Source: Saprospiraceae bacterium
GTDB taxonomy: Bacteria; Bacteroidota; Bacteroidia; Chitinophagales; Saprospiraceae
Assembly: GCA_029212405.1 (NCBI GenBank)
Contig: JARGNR010000045.1
Span: 1 to 51,943, forward strand
Direction: 5' to 3'
DNA length: 51,943 nt
The position numbers and the translations under genes were made by a program. Below are positions 26,695 to 35,259 of this stretch, one piece after another; the stretch's first letter is position 1, and the number at the start of each line of letters is the position of its first letter. Under the pieces are notes generated by a model that was given only the letters and a program-made list of their open reading frames with translations, searched no databases and was not told the DNA's origin.

Positions 26695-27502
26695 AATCAT
26701 AGTTAAATTCTTAGCTCTTGCAATGAGTTTCTTTGCTTTATGGTTCATCCTATCAAGATTCGATTGGATGGATATTTTTAAAGTCAATCAAACTACAAGT
26801 AAAACAGAAGAGGCAATAGGAGAATTGTATGTGAATGCTCTTCAACAAAGTGAGACCGTTATAGAGATCGATAGCTTAATTCAACCTATTACAGACATTA
26901 TAGATTTGATAATAGAATCCAATTCAATCGATGTAGATGTAAAGCTTCATGTGTTCGACAAAGATATGGTGAATGCATTTGCCATACCTGATGATAATAT
27001 GATCCTCTTTACAGGATTAATCAAAGAATGTGAATCACCTGAAGAGTTAGCAGGAGTGATTGGTCACGAAATAGCACACATGGAAAAAAACCATGTAATG
27101 AAAAAACTGGTTAAAGAAATAGGCTTATCTGTTCTTATATCAATGGCTTCTGGGGGAAATTCTACTATAATCAACGAAACACTTAAAACACTTACCTCTT
27201 CTGCCTACGATCGATCTCTGGAGTCGGAAGCCGATCTTACGTCTGTCACCTACTTGGAAAATGCCGATATTGATCCCAGCCCTTTTGCCGATTTTTTATT
27301 TAGATTATCGATGGAAGAAAGTGAGGGCATGCAAAGTTTACAATTGATGAGCAGTCACCCAGCTTCTGAAGAACGGGCAAAGACCATTTTGGAAACAAAA
27401 ACGATTGATAAAAATACAGTAAGACCGTTAATGACCGAAGAAAAATGGAAAGCACTAAAACTTAGTTACAAAGCATTTTCAGATGCCCGCTATACCGATT
27501 AA
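26681..27502 (+). CDS. M48-family zinc metallopeptidase
   Basis: A 273-residue membrane-anchored peptidase. A single N-terminal hydrophobic helix (residues 5-25) probably keeps the catalytic domain in the periplasm. The zinc motif is HEIAHMEKNH (HExxH, about residue 128), with ESEADLTSVTYL supplying the third ligand Glu and LQLMSSHPASEERAKTI near the C-terminus. Family members (HtpX/Oma1/BepA-like) degrade or chaperone misfolded membrane proteins. It closes the four-gene membrane operon; a Met two codons in (26687) is an equally good start. Confidence 0.9.
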   Translation: MIMNKIIVKFLALAMSFFALWFILSRFDWMDIFKVNQTTSKTEEAIGELYVNALQQSETVIEIDSLIQPITDIIDLIIESNSIDVDVKLHVFDKDMVNAFAIPDDNMILFTGLIKECESPEELAGVIGHEIAHMEKNHVMKKLVKEIGLSVLISMASGGNSTIINETLKTLTSSAYDRSLESEADLTSVTYLENADIDPSPFADFLFRLSMEESEGMQSLQLMSSHPASEERAKTILETKTIDKNTVRPLMTEEKWKALKLSYKAFSDARYTD

Positions 27503-27510
27503 TTTGAATA

Positions 27511-27541
27511 AATAAAAAAGCCTGCTTTGAATGGCAGGCCT
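27511..27541 (-). terminator. Rho-independent terminator after the repeat lipoprotein
   Basis: Read on the minus strand, GCCTGC pairs with GCAGGC across an 8-base loop, followed by TTTTTTATT. It lies between two convergent genes and is best placed to stop the minus-strand lipoprotein gene; the plus-strand reading has no T-run. Confidence 0.75.
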
Positions 27542-27569
27542 AATAAAAACTAACTTCAAATTAATGCTC

Positions 27570-28223
27570 TTATTCCCTACAGTCTATCTTTAACTGTTTC
27601 AGTTCTTCTTTACTATTTATGACTTGTATGCTTTCATCTGCGAAAATCACTTCTATCGGAAACACTAATGAAGGCCGATCCTCTACATATGGATTGTTCT
27701 TTCTCCATTGCCTTACCACAAACCTCAATTCATGTCTTGAGTCCACTTCCAATTCATTTTCATTTGGGAATGTTATCGAAATGGGATACACTATCTTGAA
27801 ACATGGTTTTCCTAAGTGTGCATGAGGCCCTTGTCCCATACTTACTTTACAAGCGATCATTAATTGCCTTCGTTGCTCTCGTGTCTCTACGGTAACTATT
27901 GTCCCATCTTCAGTGATAATGTCATAAGGAAACTGAAGGTGAGGTCTGCCAGAAACATCTAAATTGTTTTCTTTCCATCCTTTCACAGCATCTTTGAGCA
28001 TCTCTGCATTGTCTACCTCCTGAGTACTGCCATCTGGAAAATCAATACGCACAGGATAAATCAATTCATAACATCCTAATTTACCACTTCGAGTCTCTGA
28101 TTCTACTAAAAACAAAGATTCGTTTGCAAAGTCAGATACATTTATCTCTTCGTTTGTACAGGAAGTGAAAACCAATAGAAAACTCAAGCCAGCAAGCACA
28201 GAAATTTTCATTGTTAATTTCAT
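27570..28223 (-). CDS. Lipoprotein with two tandem 75-residue repeats
   Basis: A 217-residue lipoprotein (lipobox VFTSC, cysteine 22). The mature part is built from two homologous repeats, residues 51-125 and 141-215. Each begins C(Y/F)xxxYPxxIxFP, then has a helix with W and NN (VKGWKENN, VRQWRKNN), then RPxLxFPxxxxxxD, and ends with a cysteine (MIACK, KIDCR). Each repeat therefore starts and ends in Cys, suggesting an internal disulfide. A 15-residue linker (VSMGQGPHAHLGKP) containing two His joins them. I do not recognise a named family, although similar repeats are familiar in Bacteroidota surface proteins. Function unknown. Confidence 0.78.
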   Translation of the reverse strand: MKLTMKISVLAGLSFLLVFTSCTNEEINVSDFANESLFLVESETRSGKLGCYELIYPVRIDFPDGSTQEVDNAEMLKDAVKGWKENNLDVSGRPHLQFPYDIITEDGTIVTVETREQRRQLMIACKVSMGQGPHAHLGKPCFKIVYPISITFPNENELEVDSRHELRFVVRQWRKNNPYVEDRPSLVFPIEVIFADESIQVINSKEELKQLKIDCRE

Positions 28224-28333
28224 AATTCTAATCCATTTTTAATTTTGAAAAACTTCAACGATTGTTGAATATATACGACTACTTTGACCTTCTAAAAGTC
28301 AAAAGGTTTAAACCCAACCAAACTTCTTTTGAA

Positions 28334-30127
28334 TTATTTGTATCGAACGTGAATCAACGTACTTGTTCCTTCTCCAACAGCAGAATGCGTACTTATCTGC
28401 CCTTTGAGGTAATTTATTCTTGATTTAACATTCTCAAGTCCCATACCCTTGCTTTTAATGGTAGAAATGTCATACCCTACTCCATCGTCTTCAAACTGAA
28501 TTACCAATTCATCTTCTTCAGAGTTTATTTGAATCAAAATTTCAGAAGCTTTGGCGTGCTTAATTGCATTATGTAACAATTCTTGGATTACCCTATAAAT
28601 CGATAAAGAAACCATATTGGGAATTTTCTCGGGTACATTGTAATGTTGAAAATCGATTTCAGGATAGATTTCCTCATCAAATCGATTAAATAAATCTTTC
28701 AATGCTGGTATGAGGCCCAATTTCATCAATGAGCCAGGTTGTAAATTCTGAGAGATAGAACGCACCTCAGCAACAGCCGTGTCCAACATCCGATTGGCAG
28801 ATTTATATTCTTTCAGTGTACCTACTTTTTCCATTTTTGACTTTACACTGTCAAATTGCAGTTTAATTGTACTTAACAATCCACCTAAACTATCATGAAG
28901 GTCTTTTGAAATTCGTTCTCTTTCATTTTCTTGCCCTTCCAACATGGACTGCATGCTAGATATCTTTATGTTATCCTCCAACTCCCGAATTTTTTGTTGA
29001 CTGATTTCCTGTTCTTGACCATTAATAATCTCCTCAGCCTTCATTCTTTGTCGATAAAAATTGATGATATAGTATAGTAACGCCAACAACATGATCAGTC
29101 CAGCAGTAAGAATATACATGGCATTCCGTTGCTGTCTATTTCGTTCCTCTGCAAATTCTTGTTCGACTTTTAACCTAGATATATTTTTTTGTTTTTCCTC
29201 TGCACGGTATTTATTTGATAGATTAAGCTGCGCTTCAATTCTGTTATTATTAAGTATACTATCGTTCAATGATGCATATTTGCGAGCATAATTGTATGCT
29301 TGTTCAAAATCGTCAACTCGCTCATAACAGTCTGCCAACTCTGTATATATTTGATTTCGGTGTTCATTGAAAGGATTGGTCGAAGAATACTCTTCAGCAC
29401 TTCTCAAATACTTAATCGCTTTATCGTATTCCGTTCTTATTTTATTCAAAGACCCAAGCTGGTATAAACTTTTGCTCATACTCTCATCATCTTGTATCTC
29501 ATTACTCAGCCGAACAGCATCTAAAGCAAGGTAAACCGCTGAATCCAATTCATTCAATGTTTCATACGATTTGATTTTGTGCAACATGAACTTCACCATT
29601 AAAACAGAATCTTTCAATTCTTTATTCAATTCTATAGCACGATTAAGGTACTGCAATTCTTTCTCAGGATCAGTCCTTGCTTTATACACTTGACTAATTT
29701 CATAATTGATATGTGTGATACTTTTGAGGTCCCCTCTAGAGATAAAATATTCTAATGCTTTTTCATAGGATTCCAACGCTTCCTGAAAATAACCCGACTT
29801 CACATACTTCAATCCTATTGCTTTATTAACGGTATGTACCATAAAGCTATCTTGTAGTCGACTATAGTAATTTTTTGCGTTGGAATAGTTTTCAAGTGAA
29901 TTTCCAATTCTGTAAAAATTACTGGCTTCATACTCTGCTAAAAGAAAATAAATAGCTGCAAGACTATCCCAACTGCCATTTGACTGTGCTTCATCCAAGT
30001 ATTGATCCAATTCAACTTTTGAATACGTCGAATCAATATTAATTTGTGCCATCATGGAACTGGTCCACAAAGCCATGCTACTGAATAAAAAAATAAACTG
30101 TAATATGCTTTTCTTATACTTATCCAT
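28334..30127 (-). CDS. TPR-containing sensor histidine kinase (HisKA_3 type)
   Basis: From the ATG at 30127 the protein has 597 residues with a signal peptide ending MMAQ. A periplasmic TPR array (about 40-310) senses an unknown cue. One transmembrane helix (about 337-357) and a coiled coil (360-405) lead to a HisKA_3 dimerisation domain with ERERISKDLHDSLGG (H411) and an HATPase with IQELLHNAIKHAKAS, FEDDGVGYD and KGMGLENVKSRI. This is the LuxR-coupled NarX/DesK-type class, which normally phosphorylates a NarL-family regulator. No response regulator is adjacent, so its partner lies elsewhere. Confidence 0.9.
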   Translation of the reverse strand: MDKYKKSILQFIFLFSSMALWTSSMMAQINIDSTYSKVELDQYLDEAQSNGSWDSLAAIYFLLAEYEASNFYRIGNSLENYSNAKNYYSRLQDSFMVHTVNKAIGLKYVKSGYFQEALESYEKALEYFISRGDLKSITHINYEISQVYKARTDPEKELQYLNRAIELNKELKDSVLMVKFMLHKIKSYETLNELDSAVYLALDAVRLSNEIQDDESMSKSLYQLGSLNKIRTEYDKAIKYLRSAEEYSSTNPFNEHRNQIYTELADCYERVDDFEQAYNYARKYASLNDSILNNNRIEAQLNLSNKYRAEEKQKNISRLKVEQEFAEERNRQQRNAMYILTAGLIMLLALLYYIINFYRQRMKAEEIINGQEQEISQQKIRELEDNIKISSMQSMLEGQENERERISKDLHDSLGGLLSTIKLQFDSVKSKMEKVGTLKEYKSANRMLDTAVAEVRSISQNLQPGSLMKLGLIPALKDLFNRFDEEIYPEIDFQHYNVPEKIPNMVSLSIYRVIQELLHNAIKHAKASEILIQINSEEDELVIQFEDDGVGYDISTIKSKGMGLENVKSRINYLKGQISTHSAVGEGTSTLIHVRYK

Positions 30128-30221
30128 TGAAAGGGATGTTGATTGTAAATAAATACAAACACACATTGGGAAAAAACATCAACATAAAAAGCAATACAAA
30201 ATTAATAAATATAACAATATA

Positions 30222-30521
30222 TTAATTTAAAGAGATGCTAGGAATGAATTGTGACGAATCATGAAACATTATTTCATTGTATGTATAGTCACAATACTTG
30301 GTCATTGGTAAAGATTCAATATAAGTAAGTAACTCACTTTCTCCATCCGCCTGAAACACAGCCCACAATTTTGATCTGTCAGCTGCTAACGTATAGGTAA
30401 TCAAAACACCTTGATCAAAAAGCTTATCTACAATGACTCGTTGTCTTGGCACCATTTCTTGCATTTCCAATGTAAAATCTGTAAAATTAAATTGGACCAT
30501 ATATTTATAGAACTTTCCCAT
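30222..30521 (-). CDS. Muconolactone-isomerase-like (ferredoxin-fold) protein
   Basis: A 99-residue protein with a dimeric alpha/beta-barrel-like pattern. Starting YMVQFNFTD, it has a helix ending LFDQGVLITYTLAADRSKLWAVFQADGESELLTYIESLPM, followed by a FHDSS tail. The VF...SELxxxIxxLPM spacing resembles the muconolactone delta-isomerase (MIase) domain. No aromatic-degradation genes are nearby, so the actual reaction, if any, is probably different. It begins 2 bases after the stop of the upstream lipoprotein gene, hence is co-transcribed with it. Confidence 0.62.
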   Translation of the reverse strand: MGKFYKYMVQFNFTDFTLEMQEMVPRQRVIVDKLFDQGVLITYTLAADRSKLWAVFQADGESELLTYIESLPMTKYCDYTYNEIMFHDSSQFIPSISLN

Positions 30522-30523
30522 AA

Positions 30524-31066
30524 TTATAATTCATCAAAAACTGCGTAGTTAAATAATAGTTTCGCCCTGAAATTGCCAGGTACAGCTACAATAGTAGTGA
30601 ATCGCACTTCAAGGTCGATAGTTTCTCCTTCCATAACTTCTGAAAGATCAGCAAAAGTATTAAACAACCTCAACTCATTTGTATTATTAAAATCTCGACT
30701 ACGAGCATAAAATATTTGCTTTTTCTTTTTTGCATCTAGTCTAGATATTGCCCATATTTCAACAGTATTGACCAACGACCAATCCATGACACCCGTCGCA
30801 TTAGTGAGTACAGCATCCGCAGGATTTATAGCAGTTATATTTTCTTTAGCTAAACCATTCAACTGTAGGTTTTGACTTAAGTTAGTTGGTACGTTTTTCA
30901 ATTCAAAAAAATGAGTAACCACAGGCCCCAACAAAGAGGCATTCACATCAAAATCTCTTTCTATATCTACATAAAATCTAGGTTCAGCATTTTCACTGCA
31001 CGAGGTAACGACCATAGAAGTGCAGACCAGCGTAAGAAATAATAAGATTTTATTCATCCCGTTCAT
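30524..31066 (-). CDS. Lipoprotein of unknown function
   Basis: A 180-residue lipoprotein (lipobox VVTSC, cysteine 23 from the first Met; a second Met at 31057 is also possible). The mature region is beta-rich with few conserved-looking features: FYVDIERDFDVNA, TGVMDWSLVNTVEIWAISR, and YSxx-free C-terminus GNFRAKLLFNYAVFDEL. I do not recognise a family. It lies 21 bases after the PorE-like gene and 2 bases before the MIase-like gene on the same strand, so it belongs to that transcript. Confidence 0.72.
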   Translation of the reverse strand: MNGMNKILLFLTLVCTSMVVTSCSENAEPRFYVDIERDFDVNASLLGPVVTHFFELKNVPTNLSQNLQLNGLAKENITAINPADAVLTNATGVMDWSLVNTVEIWAISRLDAKKKKQIFYARSRDFNNTNELRLFNTFADLSEVMEGETIDLEVRFTTIVAVPGNFRAKLLFNYAVFDEL

Positions 31067-31087
31067 ACTTCACAATTTAATATTCTT

Positions 31088-33034
31088 TCATTTAATAACG
31101 AATTCAGTCCTTCTATTGTTTTTACGTCCTTCCTCTGTATCATTTGTATCTACGGGTTTGTCTTCACCAAATCCTTTAAATGATATCCTATCTGACGAAA
31201 CACCCAATTGAATCAATGCTTGAGCAACCGCTTCCGCTCTTTTTTCAGACAATTTCAAGTTTGCAACTTTACTTCCAACATTATCCGTATGTCCATGAAT
31301 TTCAATCTGAACAGTTGCATTTTCTTTCAGGTTTTCCGACAATCTAAATAGTTCAATGTCTGATTCTTTCTTTAATTCAGCCAATCCAGATTCAAAAAAG
31401 ATATTATTTAAAACGATAGGCTTAGCTATATTCAGATTTGAACTTGTTGCCTTGGGTACAGGGAATAATTCAATTTTCAAAATATATGGATCAGTTGCAT
31501 ATTGGATTCCTTCCAATCGAAAACTTTCAGAGTACAGAAGATACCCTTCCTTCTCTACAAAAAATGCATAATTAAAATTGGTAGGCAGACTACTTATCAT
31601 ACTGCCACTCACATCTGACTTTCCACTAACTTTATTCAGCTTTTTCTGTAAGGGTACAATAGAATAATTTGCTACTAATGGTTCTTTTGTAATTGCATCT
31701 ATTATTTGGGCTTTTATAAATGTGGTGGCCATTGGTCTTGCATCTTCATACAAATCAAAAGTATAAATGTCCAAATTGGCATTTGACTTGTCATTTAAAT
31801 AAGCCATATCACTTGTATAAAATGCTTTTCTTCCATCCAATGAAACGGAAAAAGCCCCTTCATTACCCTCTGTATTAATTGGGTATCCAATATTTGTTGG
31901 CTTGGACCACATTTTAGTACTGTCTACATATCTAGAATAAAAAATGTCAAAGCTTCCCATTCCAATATGTTTGTCAGATCTGAAATAAAGTGTATGTCCA
32001 TCTGGATGTATAAATGGAGACTCTTCATTTCCAGTTGTGTTGATTTCATCTGGCAATACTATTGGCAACGTCCATCCACTAGTATCTGTTCTAGTGCTCA
32101 TCCAAATGTCATTCCCTCCGTATCCATCTTGTCGCCCACTACTGAAAAACAATCGTTTCCCATCTGATGATAATGAGGGTTGTCCATCCCAACTGATCGA
32201 ATTGATTATTTTACCCATATTAGAAGGAATCGACCAGTTTTCTCCTTTTCTAAATGAATAATACAAATCACATGAACCGATTCCTGTTTTTCTACGCTCA
32301 CATGCCGTAAAAATCAAAGTATTCCCATCTGCTGACAATGTATGAACACCTTCATTTAAGGGTGTATTTAGACTGGTTAACTCTTTTACATTTACCACTT
32401 CTCCATTTTCAATATGTGCACTGTAAAAATCTTCTTGTCCATTTACTTTTCGAGTAAAAACCATTTGATTTCCTTCTATATTCATCAATGGAACATATTC
32501 AGAATAAGATGAACTGATCCCACCATCCATTTTTTCCGGATTAAAAGGAACGGGGTTTTCTTTAGCTTTGTGAATAAATAAAGCCTGATCACGATACTCT
32601 ATCGCTCTTTCTTTTCTGTTACTTTTGGATGCGCGATTGATATATTGTTGAAAGCTCTCTGCAGCAAGATCATATCTATCCAAATCCCTCTGCACAATTG
32701 CCAATGAAAAATACATCTGAGGGTCATATTCCGGATCTAATTCAATCGCCTTTTTAAATTCATTTGCTGAAGATTCATACTTTTTCTGGTTATGTAGCAT
32801 ACCTGCCTTTCTCAATCGAGCATCTAAAAATGTAGGATACTTCTTTAATACTTTGGCAAACAATTTTAAACTCTTATCGTATTTTTTGCCTCTTCCCTCA
32901 GCTATAGCATTCTTATAGATTTTTAATGTCTTTTTATCAAGATCGGATCTTTTCACCACTCCCTGTGCTATAATGGAACTAGCGACAAGTAAAATACTCA
33001 AAATAGATAAGCCGATTCTAATAAATTTCAACAC
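31088..33034 (-). CDS. PorE-like OmpA-family protein (TPR, PD40 propeller, CRD, OmpA)
   Basis: A 648-residue exported protein with signal peptide ending IIAQ. Domains in order: TPR repeats (about 35-150), WD40-like PD40 beta-propeller (about 170-430, with blades such as GQPSLSSDGKRLFFSSGR and ESPFIHPDGHTLYFRSD), a carboxypeptidase-regulatory-like domain (about 440-525), and an OmpA peptidoglycan-binding domain (544-648; GHTDNVGSKVANLKLSEKRAEAV and RKNNRRTEF). This order is that of PorE, which anchors the type IX secretion system to peptidoglycan. However, many Bacteroidota have several paralogues, and the signal lacks a lipobox cysteine, unlike PorE as I recall it. So orthology is not established. 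Confidence 0.87.
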   Translation of the reverse strand: MLKFIRIGLSILSILLVASSIIAQGVVKRSDLDKKTLKIYKNAIAEGRGKKYDKSLKLFAKVLKKYPTFLDARLRKAGMLHNQKKYESSANEFKKAIELDPEYDPQMYFSLAIVQRDLDRYDLAAESFQQYINRASKSNRKERAIEYRDQALFIHKAKENPVPFNPEKMDGGISSSYSEYVPLMNIEGNQMVFTRKVNGQEDFYSAHIENGEVVNVKELTSLNTPLNEGVHTLSADGNTLIFTACERRKTGIGSCDLYYSFRKGENWSIPSNMGKIINSISWDGQPSLSSDGKRLFFSSGRQDGYGGNDIWMSTRTDTSGWTLPIVLPDEINTTGNEESPFIHPDGHTLYFRSDKHIGMGSFDIFYSRYVDSTKMWSKPTNIGYPINTEGNEGAFSVSLDGRKAFYTSDMAYLNDKSNANLDIYTFDLYEDARPMATTFIKAQIIDAITKEPLVANYSIVPLQKKLNKVSGKSDVSGSMISSLPTNFNYAFFVEKEGYLLYSESFRLEGIQYATDPYILKIELFPVPKATSSNLNIAKPIVLNNIFFESGLAELKKESDIELFRLSENLKENATVQIEIHGHTDNVGSKVANLKLSEKRAEAVAQALIQLGVSSDRISFKGFGEDKPVDTNDTEEGRKNNRRTEFVIK

Positions 33035-33260
33035 GAATTAATTTTTATGATACAAAAACGATACAGTTGACTATATTCTTATGATGTATAAAACATTATT
33101 TAGTCACAAATAAACACTTTCGTGAAAACCAATTCCACTTTTTTTACAACAATACGAACAAATTAACATCTGAAGACAGATAAACTTTTAATTTTAAGAG
33201 ATAATAATTAATGTGCACTTATAATATATTACAAATAAATATAATTTGTAAATTCGCTGT
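33035..33260. other. Divergent intergenic region, PorE-like and TMTC-like genes
   Basis: 226 AT-rich bases between two outward-facing genes. No perfect TAnnTTTG element was identified for either; nothing else stands out. Confidence 0.5.
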
Positions 33261-35234
33261 ATGTCAAAAAGTAAGAAGGCTAAAAAGGTAAGATCTGTTC
33301 CAAAAGAAACACATACAACTTCCTCAATGGATTTTGTCACACGATTTCAACCTTATTTCTCTCCTATTATATTTTTTGTTGCCTGCCTTTTGTATGTCAA
33401 CACGGTCTTTTATGATTATACACAAGACGACGCCATTGTTATTTACGATAATATGTTTACAGAAAAAGGATTCGAAGGTATTCCTGGTCATTTGAAAAAC
33501 GATACATTTTATGGTTTTTTCAAAACTGAAGGGAAGGCAAAATTAGTATCGGGAGGTAGATATAGACCTCTGACACCAATTATGTTCTCCATAGAGAATG
33601 CTATTTTTGGGGAAGCCCCCTTCGCTAAACATTTGATAAATATTCTATTGTATGGCCTCCTTTGTATATTGATTTATAAAACATTGATACTTCTATTTCT
33701 ACCTTCTTTGGGTGGCCAAAATGGATTTCATCTTTTTGTATTCTTAGCTGCGCTACTTTTTACTGCACACCCCATTCATACCGAGGCTGTAGCCAACATA
33801 AAAGGTAGAGATGAAATAATGAGTATGATGGGCGCCGTATTGGGCCTTTATTATGCCTTTAAATATATTGATTCTCCAAAAACAAAGTTTTTACTATTTG
33901 CTGGAATTGCCTATTTTTTGGGTCTCATGTCGAAGGAAACAACCATTACTTATCTTGCAGTCATTCCTCTAGCAGCTTATTACTTTAGACCAAAATCATT
34001 TATGAAGGTCGGCAAGCCGATGCTCATTGTATTTGTAAGTTCACTGTTTTTCATTGTGATCCGAACGAGTGTTTTAGGCTTTGATTTTGGAGGGACTCCC
34101 CAAGAGCTGATGAATAATCCTTTCTTAAAGATTGTGGGCAACTCATATGTTCCTTTTGAGTTTGGAGAAAAAGCAGCTACAATAATTTATACACTAGGGA
34201 AATATATTGGCCTACTTTTATTTCCTCACCCGCTCACACACGATTACTACCCCAGACATATTGCACTGATGACATTTGGTAATTGGCAAGTGATCTTAAG
34301 TCTACTATTGTATTTGGGTTTAGGCCTATATGCCATTAAGAATTTCAAAAAAAGGAATATTACATCATTTTGTATTCTCTATTTCATAGTTACAACTTCA
34401 ATTGTATCAAACATCATTTTTCCAATTGGGACTAATATGTCGGAGAGATTTATGTTTATGCCCTCTTTGGGATTTTGCGTGCTTATTGCATATTTAGCTC
34501 ATAATTTTTCAGGAAACCAATCAAAAAAATTCGTGCTTCTGGGTGTAGGCCTGATTCTTTTGGCTTATAGTGCAAAGACTGTATCAAGAAATCAAGTATG
34601 GAAAGATGATTTCACCTTGTTTACAACAGACGTAAAGACATCTACAAACAGCGCTAAGGTATTGAATGCTGCAGGAGGGGCACTGGTGACAGAATCTGCA
34701 AAACCAGAAAACGTGAATCAACAACAACAAATGTTGCAGACTGCAGTACCTTATTTAAATAAAGCATTAGAAATTCACCCAAATTATAAAAATGCTGCGC
34801 TTTTACTAGGGAATGCATATTTCTATCAAGGCAACTTTGATGCAGCAATTAAAAGTTATGAACGGGCATTGGCAATCGCACCAGAATACAAAGAAGCTGT
34901 AAAAAATTTAGCTATTGCATATCGAGATGGTGGAAGGCGAGCAGGTGAAATAGAGCAAAACTTACAAAAAGCCAAAGAATATTTAAATAGATCCATTCAA
35001 TTGGTGAATACCGATCCAGATTCTTACAGGCTCTTAGGAATAACTCATGGTATGGATGGAGAACATCCCGAAGCCATTAAATATTTCACAAAAGTAGTAG
35101 AATTGTTACCTAATAATGCAAGCGCTTACGTTAACCTAGGAAAAGCATATAAGTATTATGGCGATGAAGAATCATCACAAAAAATGTTTCAAAAAGCGAT
35201 TCAACTGGATCCAAAAGCGTTAGAAAAAAATTAA
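33261..35234 (+). CDS. Multi-spanning membrane protein with C-terminal TPRs (TMTC/GT-C-like)
   Basis: A 657-residue protein. Residues 1-30 are basic and cytoplasmic; about 10 transmembrane helices occupy residues 33-450. The early luminal-type segment YDYTQDDAIVIYDN and the GGRYRPL motif, followed by AHPIHTEAVANIKGRDEIMS and MSKETTITYLAVIPL, resemble TMTC/DUF1736-like GT-C proteins, whose relatives transfer mannose to exported proteins. The last 180 residues are TPR repeats (for example ALLLGNAYFYQGNFDAAIKSYERAL). It starts divergently from the PorE-like gene and is followed 25 bases later by the GH3/serine-hydrolase gene. Enzyme activity is inference. Confidence 0.82.
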   Translation: MSKSKKAKKVRSVPKETHTTSSMDFVTRFQPYFSPIIFFVACLLYVNTVFYDYTQDDAIVIYDNMFTEKGFEGIPGHLKNDTFYGFFKTEGKAKLVSGGRYRPLTPIMFSIENAIFGEAPFAKHLINILLYGLLCILIYKTLILLFLPSLGGQNGFHLFVFLAALLFTAHPIHTEAVANIKGRDEIMSMMGAVLGLYYAFKYIDSPKTKFLLFAGIAYFLGLMSKETTITYLAVIPLAAYYFRPKSFMKVGKPMLIVFVSSLFFIVIRTSVLGFDFGGTPQELMNNPFLKIVGNSYVPFEFGEKAATIIYTLGKYIGLLLFPHPLTHDYYPRHIALMTFGNWQVILSLLLYLGLGLYAIKNFKKRNITSFCILYFIVTTSIVSNIIFPIGTNMSERFMFMPSLGFCVLIAYLAHNFSGNQSKKFVLLGVGLILLAYSAKTVSRNQVWKDDFTLFTTDVKTSTNSAKVLNAAGGALVTESAKPENVNQQQQMLQTAVPYLNKALEIHPNYKNAALLLGNAYFYQGNFDAAIKSYERALAIAPEYKEAVKNLAIAYRDGGRRAGEIEQNLQKAKEYLNRSIQLVNTDPDSYRLLGITHGMDGEHPEAIKYFTKVVELLPNNASAYVNLGKAYKYYGDEESSQKMFQKAIQLDPKALEKN

Positions 35235-35259
35235 TCACAAAGCAGAAACAAACAGATAT

